Assembly: GCA_036924285.1 (NCBI GenBank)
Contig: JAYKYS010000005.1
Span: 26,820,001 to 26,884,000 of the forward strand
Source: Asterella californica
Lineage: Eukaryota; Streptophyta; Marchantiopsida; Marchantiales; Aytoniaceae
Direction of reading: 5' to 3'
Length of the DNA stretch: 64,000 nucleotides
Each line of letters starts with the position of its first letter. The first letter of the stretch is position 1. Position numbers and translations under genes: made by a program. The notes under the pieces were generated by a model. It saw only the letters and a list, made by a program, of their open reading frames with translations, searched no databases and had not been told where the DNA came from. Below are positions 36,601 to 48,140 of the stretch, in pieces.

Positions 36601-36703
36601 AAGACCAAGGGATACCATTGGTCTTGAGCAGCCTGCACTTGACCTGCTGGAGCAGGTCAAGTGCAGGCACCTTTATCCCTTCACCTGCTCCAGCAGGTCA
36701 AGT
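36601..36703. repeat. Cluster of nested palindromes
   Basis: AAGACCAA (36601-36608) pairs with TTGGTCTT (36618-36625). GCCTGCACTTGACCTGCT (36631-36648) is the exact reverse complement of 36651-36668, with a 2-base centre. A third block at 36680-36703 holds ACCTGCTCCAGCAGGT and repeats CAGCAGGTCAAGTGC. Together they can form several alternative hairpins. Confidence 0.9.
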
Positions 36704-39700
36704 GCGATTTTCAATCTCCACAAGCACATCTCTTGCAGCCAACGAAGAGTGGAGTCAATTTGGCAGGAATGGGAAAAAAAAGACGTCTTTCTTGCCTGCA
36801 AAGTGGTTAATTTATTACCAATCTTTTTCTCGTGAAAGGGTTTGGTTACAAACTAAACTTAATTAAAACAAAATTATCCGTTTGTTCTTTCTCGTATAGC
36901 GTTTATAGTTGGGTTTCCTGAATTGATAACACTATAATTTTTCTTTTGTTCGGTTCACATAAAGATTTCCAAGGGATGAAAAAAGGTAATGAATTTTATG
37001 TTTAGAAGCGAAACTTGGAAAATAATAAATCCTCGTTTACAAAATAGACTCTTATGAACCATAAAAGATTGAGCAAACTAAGTTTAGGCTCATCTCGAAT
37101 GTATCAATTGTTACTTATGTACACTATAATAATACATTTAATGACTATGGATCCATCATCCGAGTAAACACGTTTTCCTATTTCTCATTTCTCTCTTCTG
37201 TTCTTTCTTCTGCTCTAAACAACCCAATGGCCCTTGGAGATTTTCCTCCCGCTATTGGCACTTATCGCCTTCCTCTCCTTTCCCAGAACCGTAGATTGCA
37301 TACATATTCAGGTGTGGAATCTAGTGCATAGAGTCTTATGTTGTTTTTCTTGTTTCGGCTGCTAAGAGAAAGACTACGAGACCCATTAACTTTAGGGCGA
37401 GACCACATGCATCTTATTCTTCTGTTTTACCAGAGCTTCATGCATGTGACAAGACGGTTGTTAGTAAAGGTGCCATCGCATAACAAAAACTTGTCCACAA
37501 TGGAGTTGTATCATTCCCTTGTCGTGTTCATTCTCGCATTTTGGGAGCTACGTATGTGCATGCAGTAGTTGAGTTCTTTAGTCTCACTTTTTCCTCTCAT
37601 ACGTTTAGTGTTCCTCCCCTTCTCGCTTCCATGCTTCCATTAAACTTACAAGCAGTCTGAGCACAAAAGATATGAGACGAGGAGTAGACTCGAACTTCGT
37701 ACAAATTGTAGTGAATGAATGAGTCATGGACTATAAAGTTTGAAGGAGTGTGATTACCTTCTATCATTGAGTTATCTCTGCATGTATCGTCGATTATTCA
37801 CATTGTGATTTATCATCGGGTCAATTTCTGTCTTGATATGGCTGTGCTGACTATGTCACTATAGCTAGATTATAGACAGATTTGAAGCTAGACAAAAAAA
37901 TTACACTCGACCAAATGTGATAGAGTTATTTGCTTCAACCGGTTTGATGATCTATGAGGATTCGCTGGAGCAGTTGAATCACTTCAGACAACCAAAGATA
38001 CAATTATTTTCCTCATTTTCAAATTTCCTTCCTCCAATTATGGAGTAGTCAAATCAATGCTAGTCTCGAACTTTGCATCTGAAAGAGAACACAAGAAGCA
38101 TCGTTCAATGTTGGAAAGGATAATGAGCAAAATGTATTTTTCAGCCACCTTAAGAAATGAAACGCGATCATAGATGGAGAATCCAAAGGAGCAGTCCATG
38201 GAACAAAGATGAAATCTTCAAGAAACTTGTCATATATTGTACTATAGGTATATTATTGTGGTCTGTCATTAAAATAACTGATGGTCCTCATATGAATCCA
38301 AGCCCACTTAAGAAAATGACGATCACATCCATGAAGTTCATGGACGTCTATCACACTCTGCACGTATAGTTTGAATAAGATAGCAGTCTCGTCGAGTCAA
38401 AAAATGACAATATGATCAGGTTTTACTGATTGTGTAGTCTGGCGGCTAATAAGTCCAGACGATAAGTGTGGATAGCTTTAAGATGCTTAACTAACTCTGG
38501 GATAGGTATCGATAGAAAAGACTGAAATGTTGTGGACTAAACAAACATGATAGTATAAAGGGCATTGTAGAAACACATGGTGTTCATTTTCCACATGTCT
38601 AAACTCACATAGAGTAAAAAATTGGTTGTCATGGTCTATCTGGAGCCAACGGCCTTCTTCAACCACGAGCCGATGTGAATTTGTTCTCTACCTAACTAAC
38701 AGATGTCTAGAATGAACAAAAATTGGAGCTAACAAATAATCTTGTTGGAATAGGTTAGCATCTTGTTAACCTCGTCACGATAGAATACCACCTTCGGGTG
38801 TTAGGTGATCCCAAAGTCCTATGAGTGTTCGAGTATGTAACAATTCTCAAAGAGATACAGGTTCTTCTATTCATTCTGTTCTAGTGACTCTTCATCGAGT
38901 GGACCAACGGACCACGTCTTTGTACCAACCTGATGCTTGTGATGTCAAGAGAGCTTGGTGCTGGATTCTTTCAATGGATCTAGGTGTTTGACATGAAAAG
39001 CATACAGTGGTGTAAGACATTGAGCTTTTATATCGAGTGATAACATGCCCAATCACACGTCTCTCTTCTATGTCTCTAATGTAGATGAAAAAATCCAAAT
39101 TAGAGACTTAAGAAGAGTTAGTAAGAGAAACTAAGAAATAATTGATAATTTGACAGTGCTCTTTCTTTGTGTTATATATGACATGTATAAAACTAGAAAG
39201 TGAGAATTGAAATGTATCGTAGGGATTTTTATATTAGTCTGTATGCAATCCCCATTATGAGAAAAAGATTTTGTCATCATATGTTGTTGTACGTCGTGGC
39301 TCTTTTCTATCTGTACATGTTGAACCTCGTATTTCCATTGTGGATGCTAAGATCTTTGAATTGCAGGAACTGTTGTTAGTCAATACATGCACTGAAAACC
39401 CCTACTGCTACGACTTCACCTTTGCGTTGGCTAAGGAGAATATTATGAAAAGGCGAGGTGTTAGCTATAAGCTACTTGAGTGTTTGGAACTAGTGATCGC
39501 AGAGAAGTATGACGACGCGAGAAACAAAGAAGATTGACATAGAGATTTTGTGTTCACTTGGATACATAGATACGTGAATTATGTTATTATGTATTCACCT
39601 ATATACAGAAGAATGATGTGATTGTTCACCGACGGACCTTGAGAGAGGTAATTTCTCTCGTCATTCCTTCTCTTCTTTTCATAATAAGTGCACATTAGGT

Positions 39701-42700
39701 TATACAGTGGGCTTTTCATTCTGACGTTCAAATTGGTCTTGTCCAATATGTTGCGAGGTGTACTCATATGTCACTATCATTTTGATGCAATATATCCATG
39801 AATTTCATTGATGTCTACTGTATTTTCTTCTAAACCACACAAGTCGTCCATGTACTTCCTGGATGTACGGCTCATTGACATGACCATATGAAAAAGAAAT
39901 CAATACAAATTATCAATCTATAGACTTTCTACATGATTTTTTTTCTCGGAGTCCACAACTCTCTTAATGCTCAACGGACCGAACATACTTAGAGAATTTC
40001 TAAAAGTCCATGTCGTATGCCTCGATGCTAGCTTGAGAACTAATTGATAATGGAGTTTGATTGTGGTTAGTCAAAGCTCATGTTGTCGTAGATACATGCA
40101 TCATTTGGACTGAAGAATCATTACACCTATTATTGAAAACGTCTTTGATAATAAATGTTATGAATATGATATTTTTCTTTTGATGTTATACGTAGAGAAT
40201 GAGAAGCATATCAGTTATCCAGAATTTATTTTTGATATCATAAAAGTCAGAACATAAACATCAAACTTGATAAATTTAAGAAAAATAAATATCGACATTG
40301 ATAAATATATAAAAATTAATAACTATAATTTAGATACTTATAAAAGTATATATCCATTTCTTGACATCAAGAGACTTTTTTTTCTGATAACTGATATGAC
40401 ATTGTATTTAAAATTTAAGGTTTAGTTGAGTTCCGTTTGGTATATTGGACGAGTTGTTACAAATGTTTAGGTTATATAACATGTCTTCTTTCTTTTGCTG
40501 TGGTACAGAGAACTAATAAAGCCAAAACATATATGATAAATCTTAGATCATGAATATCTCAAGTAATATTGTTGAATTATCTCTTACACATGGAATATAA
40601 TCCACAAATATATGAAGTAGATTTCATATTGTTGATGTTTTATGATACAGTATATAATATATTGAAATGCTTATTATGTTATCCACTTTTTTTCATTCTC
40701 CATATCTTTCAAATAACAGTAAAGTTATACTTTTAATATTGATTTTAAAATAATAATTATTTTATTTTTATAAATTTAGAGAACATATTTTTCCAAAACT
40801 TTTAGTGCTAAAACGTCAAATATGACACAAGACATTAGTTTATTACACGAAAATAATTTAGAATTAATATGAATGTTTTATTGAAAAATTCAACATAATC
40901 TTGCAAATATTAAATGAGGATTGTAACTGAAGTTACGAGGCATTAACCATAAAACGAGAACAGGCAAACACGCTTCCAAAACTAAATACGAGAAGTTGCT
41001 AACATTAATTATCACTTAACTTTTCTATTTTGTTTTGACAAAAATAATAAATCTATATATTTCTCTCACCATTCATAAGATGGAGGAGGTGAATGTGCAC
41101 GCTCTCCAATATTCAGGTTCCGGTTGAACCGCAGAAGTGCAAGCGGAAGAGCTTTTGGAAATGCTAAATTACTTTCAGCAACTATTAGGAGTGCAACTTA
41201 TGATGTCATGGCATTCCAACTTGGTTAATATATCATTCCATATTGTGCACCTCCTCTGTTCTTCTTCTCACCCATGTATACTAATTAATGTTTTAGTTCT
41301 TCTCGTCAGAAGGATTAGAACATTAATTAATGTCTTCAGATAAACGACGCAATTTGATATTTGGGTCTCCTGTCTTATACTCCCAAGAACGCAACAGTTT
41401 GTTCTTCACTTAACTTATGAGTTCTCTCCGAATGAGTTCGCTACTCTGGGAGTGGTTGACATATAATATATATGAAATAATTTAATTTTTTATAATAATT
41501 TATTAAAATAAATTTTTATAACACTTATACGTATTCTGATAAGAACAAAATTCACTGTACAAGGCCGTGAGAGAAGATATTAGCTAGTAATCAGAATATG
41601 CAAGAATCAATCACCACCGATGCAGCAACAAATTATTGGACTATGTATTATTATTATTATTATGTAACAATAATCAACATTCTAAACAAAATACAATATA
41701 ATAAAGTAATATACAATTATTACTCTTCAAGAAATACCTAAATAACTATAATTAAATTCTATCATTTTACATAGTATTATCTTTTCATTTTGAGTAAATG
41801 AAAATAAATTTTATGGTCTTAAACTATTCAGATATACATGTTTGATGAACTTCTGGAGAATATTTGTTCTTTTATACAGCAATACAGAAATATATTATAT
41901 AATAATTATATACTGAATAATTAAAGAATCCATTCTCACCTCGGAGAATACAAATCTTATATGCTTTCAATAATTTTATTATGATCTATATTTTCTAGAC
42001 TAACAAAAATAATAGTTAAACTACATGTAAATAATTCTCCTCTTCCAACTTTGAAAGAGATGAATAATCATGGGTGCTCACTTCTCAGTTTTGTCTAACC
42101 TTCAACCATATCAAAGAAATATAATCATAATTTGTTGCTCAGATTTATTAAATTATTAACCTTAACACCTCCAAAACAGTAATTTATCCATAAACCTATT
42201 TGCTTTTGCATTATAAATTTATGTACCTTCACAAAATAAACTTTGTACTATATTAAAAATCATTTAATAGAACATAAACTTTCACTTGATAAATTTATGT
42301 ATCTTCACAAGATAAAGTTTGTACTACACACCAGATCATTTAATAAAATATAAACTTCCTTAAATCCCGAATGTAGTAGTGACACTATAAATGATTTCAA
42401 ATAAACCTGATAACCAAGAAGAGCTCATACTGAGGGTGGGCTCTCAACGACCAAAATGGTTGAATGGTTATACCTTAAATGCTTTAAATTTGTTGCTAAA
42501 GTTTTCTTGCAAGAATGGAACATGTTATGTAAAAGTTTACATATAATTCAGAGCTGTACACTTTACTTTATAATGATGGGTACCTATTGAACACTGAAGA
42601 AGTGAAGTTTCGTGGTTTTTTGAGACAAAACATCTCACTCTAAACTAAAATACACTAAATATGCATCCAAAGCGTGTGAAAAAAAAACAAAAGTGTAAAT

Positions 42701-43976
42701 ATATTTCTGTTCTTATTTCAAGAGGTCTTTCAGAGAGCTGGCACGACAAACCATGAAACACGAAACTGAAAAATAAAATCATAAAACCAGACGCACCAAC
42801 CTTCGAGATTATGAAATATAAATAAAATTATATTAATTATATTAATATTTATTTATTTATTTATTTCTATATATTGTATATATTTACTCTGAAATACATG
42901 CTGGATGTTATAGGAACCAAGAAGCAATGAGTTAAAACGCGCAACGAAGGTCATAAAGGCGGGCTATAGTCTTCATTATTAATTTTTTCCATAATAATAT
43001 TTTTATACACTTTAATTTATCACTTAACTTAAAAAAAACAAATAATAAATTAAACACTCTTGCATACTCCCCTCTTCCGTACTTCCTTGCATAAAAAAAA
43101 ACATACATATAAATTACTTTACCTTTATACCTGTTCTTGAAGTTCAGTTAAATTAAAATAACCTAAAACAAAAGCTTATGTTTTAATCTTCTATCATCTC
43201 ATTATAATATAGCTTGTATAACAAAGCTATTAAAGGACATAAAAGTAATTAGATTACAATCATCTCCGTACACAAAATCTTTAAAATGCTTAAAACGTTA
43301 TCCATCATATATTATTATCATCTTTAGTATAATGGAACTGTTAACAATAATATCAAATGTAATTACCTGATAAGAGATAAAGTATCAAAGACTGGTATAA
43401 AACATGAGGCGGGAGTGAACCGGGAACCAATGATAACGACATCCAAGGGTCCGGGACCAGACGCGGTGTACAAACAAAAGCACAGGCGTGAAAGAGTCCA
43501 TTACCATTCATTGAATTCCTTCAACCCAGAAACGATTAGCGTTTGGAGTTTCTGGTGTCACCTTCCATACACACATGTAGTACCTGTTTTCACGTGTTTC
43601 CAGTACTATGTATTAGATGCGGCAAACTCAGAAGGCAAAATGGATTCTATGGATGCATATAAAACGACCGGCCGGTATTACGCTTCTGCGTGATGGATAT
43701 AAATTCTAGCATTAGGTATGAAAATATTGATTCCCATGGGCAAAGGATCTGGATTGAGATACTGAAAGTGCATCTTGAAAAGGCCGTTTAATCTCTAGAA
43801 CGCTCAAATTTCAGTCTGTGATGGATTGCCCAAATATTAATAATGGCGCAAATCTTGCTAACTAAGCAGCATCTAGACGTGCAAGGAGCGCTGAGCTCGA
43901 TGGGAAAGTGAGCATACCCTTGAAAGCTTGTGCAATAAACCGGTCATCTTTCCTCTAGATAGGAAGTATGCTCCTA
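36704..43976. other. Long AT-rich intergenic region
   Basis: More than 7 kb in which I find no coding exon with recognisable motifs on either strand. Segments near 37700-39800 are less AT-rich and may be old transposon remains, but no domain is readable. Simple repeats occur at about 41648-41665 (ATT)n and 42846-42868 (TTTA)n. The longest open frames (37338-37568, 39271-39537, 43415-43693, all plus) lack support. Confidence 0.55.
42213..42363 (+). repeat. Tandem duplication, period 77 bp
   Basis: TAAATTTATGTAYCTTCACA occurs at 42213 and 42290. Each is followed by ATAAASTTTGTACTA, ATCATTTAATA and ATAAACTT. The units are diverged at several bases. Confidence 0.85.
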
Positions 43977-44045
43977 GTGTGCTCGGCACTAGCATAGGCA
44001 TTTGTCCTGCTGCTTGTGTGCTCGGCACTAGCACAGGCATTTGTC
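43977..44045 (+). repeat. 39-bp period tandem duplication at the A20/AN1 stop
   Basis: GTGTGCTCGGCACTAGCAYAGGCATTTGTC is present at 43977-44006 and 44016-44045, differing at one base. The second copy reaches into the stop codon of the adjacent minus-strand gene. Confidence 0.95.
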
Positions 44046-44643
44046 AAACCTTTTCTATCTTCTCAGCTTTAACGACAGGGTTCGCCTGAGCGATAGCTTC
44101 GCGTCCGGAGGACTTGTAGTCGAAAGTACAATTGTGCTCGTCGGAATAGCGATGTACGGAACAGTAGAAGTTGCCACATTTGCACTCAAAGCCTGTCAAA
44201 CCCAGTCGCTTCTTGCACGACATGCAGCGCTTTGGTGCCTGGTGCGAATTCCTTTTGCCAGGTTCTTCCGACGCTGCTTCTGTCGCTGTTGATGACGAGC
44301 CTCCTCCCTGAACTTTTCCAGCCGTGGCGGCACTCGATCCTTCACACACCAGGGGCGTCGCTAACGCAGAAGTTGGCTCAGATTTCTGCTTGAAGGACTC
44401 ATCCGAATGATCACCTTCACTCGCACTCTTTGCAGATACTCCCTTCTCACCAGCAGTGCTGGATGCTGAAGATGCCGTCGTGGCTGCCTCTGCATGCTTC
44501 GACATGTGAATTTTATAGCATTGCGAGCAAAGGTTCAGGGTTTCGGCGATACCAAAAAAACCGCAATTTTGTGCACAGAGCATCGGCCCTTCGGGGGGCG
44601 GACAAACTGTCTCTTCCGCTGACGTCAGGCTTTCTTGAGCCAT
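44044..44643 (-). CDS. A20/AN1 zinc-finger stress-associated protein
   Basis: SAP proteins are small plant zinc-finger regulators of abiotic-stress responses; A20 domains bind ubiquitin, and some act as E3 ligases. This intronless 199-residue protein starts at the ATG of MAQESLTS. The N-terminal A20 finger has C23, C27, C39 and C42 (C-x3-C-x11-C-x2-C, with the usual GFFG between). A serine/alanine-rich, low-complexity linker follows. The C-terminal AN1 finger has C140, C143, C154, C156, C161, H164, H170 and C172, and ends with the familiar HNCTFDYKSSGREAIAQANP. All zinc ligands are present. Most plant SAPs are 130-200 residues and intronless in their coding part, so the length fits. It has no neighbour that suggests a shared role. 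The stop codon lies within a duplicated 30-bp segment. Confidence 0.95.
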   Translation of the reverse strand: MAQESLTSAEETVCPPPEGPMLCAQNCGFFGIAETLNLCSQCYKIHMSKHAEAATTASSASSTAGEKGVSAKSASEGDHSDESFKQKSEPTSALATPLVCEGSSAATAGKVQGGGSSSTATEAASEEPGKRNSHQAPKRCMSCKKRLGLTGFECKCGNFYCSVHRYSDEHNCTFDYKSSGREAIAQANPVVKAEKIEKV

Positions 44644-47600
44644 TTGATTCAGATCTCCTTGATCACTCCAGTACCTGTCTGGAGCACAGCGCGAGGCCTA
44701 GGCGCATACGTATGGTGCTATTCGTACCACTAGTTCTGACTCGAATCGAAAACCGCGACAGAACTAACCTCTTTCGTTGTTGTTTTCCTGGAAGGATATG
44801 ATCAACATTCCGAAGGTATGGTCATACGAAATAACGTATCCTAAAACAAGAGCACAATATTTATCAGAAAATTTCTCTTTACGTCGAAGGTATGCATCTG
44901 TGCTAAATACAGTTGCAAGGAATTCTAAACCAGATACACGTGCGTGAAATGATGGAGAAATGTAGACGATATGATATACGCAGGAGTGCCTTTTAACTCC
45001 TGAGCGGGTGTAGTATTCTTTGAACACACTTTGAGAGTAATTTGACAATATAGATTGACAATCTAGAGCAAAGGCAGTCCTATTAATAGCAGCTGCTCAA
45101 AATCGCACAGAACATACCCACCCAACCCGCAGGCGAAAACGTCCCACAGAAGTCGGCAGCGGGGGATTCTATTAGCCATGCTTGCATCTGACAAAGCTAG
45201 TTCGTCATGCATACGCTCGGAAACAATCGAAGGAAATTACACCAATCCTTGACACCATTGCAACTGGCTGCTAAAAGCCTAAAGCCTGAACCGGATTGTA
45301 TTGTTTGTCCCCATCAACAGGCGCTTTTGTTAGGAACAAACACAGGTCCCGGGGTAATTACAAAGTACGAATACCATGCGGATATCCTCGTTGCACTTAC
45401 TTGCCACCACGCCACCAGAACCTAGCAAGATGAATTCGAACGGGTGTAAACCCAGGGCACCGGGCAGCAAATCTACAGATTTAGTCCACCACTTACAAAC
45501 GTACGAACCAGAGTAGAGACTTCGAGGGCTACGGTAGTGAAGTGAGATGGCCCTCTTAATTCCTCCCACAAATCCGCAAAGGAGGATCTAGCGGACCAAG
45601 TGCCGGATCTAGAGGAAAATTTGCAAGCAAAATCAAACCAGATTAAGGCTTCCGGAAGAGAGCTCGATGAAGGTCGTCAATAATTAGCCATGCTCGAACC
45701 TGCACCAGGGAAGAAGAAGGAACCGACGCCCCAACCCTCTAACAACAGTCTCGACGCAAGAATGTGGAAGTAGCGGAGTCTTCCTAGAACGCTTCACAGA
45801 GGAATGAATGTCATCACAACACGGGCATGTCGTCACTTAGTGGACCACTTGCAGGCAGAAAGAGCACAACTTCAAGCGTTAGCGCCACCGCGTGCTCCCT
45901 TGATCAAGTATCATTTCTGGTCGCTATCAATCGGAGTCACCATCGTCCAGTATAATCCCGGCTGTGTTGCTGCGAAATCATTCATCAACACCAAAGAGTT
46001 TGACGCTTCCGCGTCGAAAAGAGTACTGTAACGTGGGATCGTAACGGGTGCGTACAGTCCATGCACCCGTACAGTACAATACGGAATGATGCCTTTAGGC
46101 GGCAAGTTCATACGTGGCCCCTCGCCTCACGGTACTGCTGTAATCTCACGCCCTCAGAACCCATATCTATCGACGGTGGCAGGTGCGAGATTCTGGCGGG
46201 AAGTTCCATCTGTGTCGAGATAAACGGGTGGTCATGATCACTTTTCAGACCTGATTTCGACTCGACCGTCCCTATATTTTACTTATCAGGGTTAAGTACG
46301 TACTGGCTTCGACGTAATGTTCGCTGCATCGTCGCGATAGGGATGGCTGTCCATCCGTAATATTCACCGGTTCAATCCACGTAGGGTATAATGATGAATA
46401 GCGACTAAATGAAGAAGATCAGGTTTAGGGTTTCCCGAACTTACATGCCCTTCAATTCCTGTGTTCAGACTAATGTAACAACTTCACTTTATTTAACGCC
46501 GATGACTGGGCAGGGATTTCCAAAGCCACGCGGCAGCTTATAAGAAAGATGTCGGGAGCCGGTAAGACAATAGCCACTAAACGAATTCTTTTCACCCTTT
46601 TTCCCTTAATCGTAGTTTACAGTGGTTCATTTCTGATTTTTGACAGACCATTTGTCTTATCTCCGTATGCCATTACACTAAGGGCCTCACCTTACATAGA
46701 TTTTCGCATTAGTTTTTACCTCCCTATTTGGAAAGTTGAGGTTTGGTAATAAGCTCACTAGTTTTGTTCTCCTAAACCTGTTTTTTTTTCATCTTGAGAG
46801 ACAGTTGGTGCATACATGTATTCCGTTTTAGCTCTGAGTTAATTTAGTCGTTGTGCAGCACCGTGTCAAATCACGTGTCCACATCAGCTAAAACGAGAAA
46901 AAAAGTTTTTGACTCAGACTAGACATGTAAAGAACGCGTTGAGCAAGCTTAGGGGCTAACCCGCATTCTTTGTATTCTCAACCGGTTGGAATTCTGAAAA
47001 GTCGGGTTGAAATGATGTCCAGCAGGAATTTTTTGCAGGTTAAAGTCTTACAAAATGACAAATTACTTGTTAAGAAAATCGAGAAAACTAATAAATGATG
47101 GAGAAAATCGATTCTCGTTCATTATCATAAGATAATTTCTGATTCTCAAAACTTTTTACCCTGAGCTTCAACTGAACCGAGCGGGAAGAACACTCGCAGC
47201 TAGCTAGAAGTCCTGAGTGCCTTACGAGGTCAAAAATTTGTCCGTCCTCAATGCTTGATGTTCAGTCTTTCTAAGACACTCCTGAATGCATAGTTTGTTG
47301 TATGCTCTAGCTGCGACCACTGCTGAGAATTTGCAGAGTTTAGTGAAAATTATAACTTTTTGTCATTGTTTCATCGTGAATTTGAGTTGTTGATATATTA
47401 GTAATAATATTACTATATGCTAAATTGAAGCTAAGATAATGTCGTTGAGGAGAAGAGTGCTCGACATTTGAGAAAGTGAGTGGATGAGGACGAGCAGCAG
47501 GAGATTTGAACGATGATATACTGAGCTTAGATAGTCAGCATAGGCTGTTTTAGAACACATCTGGTTTCAAATTTTGACTAAGGTCCAGGTCTCAGGTGAT

Positions 47601-48140
47601 AGAGTGTATGCACCTCCTCCTAACTTGCACGATATAATGGGCTGCAACTTGGACAATGCAATCATGTTTAGGAGTTTGTACAAGAAGAAATTAAAGTTGA
47701 GTTTTGGCATTGCTCCTGAAATTCAACCCATTTAGCTTCAATCAAATGCACGACTTGTCATCCTTGTCACTTGAATATATATTTTTCCTGTCTTTTCTGC
47801 TGAACATTACTTGGCATGTGCGACCCTGGTTGAGAAGCACTATCTACTTTTGGAAATGAACTTCGTTGAGAATCCGTAGAACTACCACGGTTACTAGCAA
47901 CATTGAACGAATTTGTGTGGTTTATTGAACTTTCTTCCTGTACAAACTCCTCAAACAGATGCGTACCAATAATCTATCTGTCGGTGATCCATCTCTGACA
48001 GGGCTGAAATCTAGTTTCAATCTTGACCCAAGGAGCGAATGAAGAGGAAGAAAGTCACATGCAACATTTTTTTCAACTATTTCGGTTACAACAGATTGAT
48101 AATAGTGCTTTTTTGTGCTGTCTCACGTTGGAGTGAGATG
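44644..48140. other. Intergenic spacer
   Basis: The first few hundred bases are presumably the A20/AN1 promoter and leader. No convincing gene follows. At 46549 ATG TCG GGA GCC G is followed by GTAAGA, which could be a tiny first exon, but nothing downstream supports it. A dispersed repeat at 46974-47168 is listed separately. Confidence 0.5.
46974..47168 (+). repeat. Dispersed repeat, copy 2
   Basis: Diverged direct match to 4189-4376. The match seems to continue to the left (about 46950-46977) into sequence resembling 3565-3597, so the copy here looks uninterrupted. Confidence 0.6.

Noticed and set aside
39271..39537. 88-codon plus-strand ORF in AT-rich DNA
   Set aside because: It has no ATG at the stated start, no recognisable motif and no splice partners.
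46549..46749. ORF starting MSGAGKTIATKRI, suggesting a P-loop
   Set aside because: The rest of the frame is hydrophobic low-complexity sequence, and ATG..GTAAGA could equally be a splice donor. There is no supporting downstream exon.
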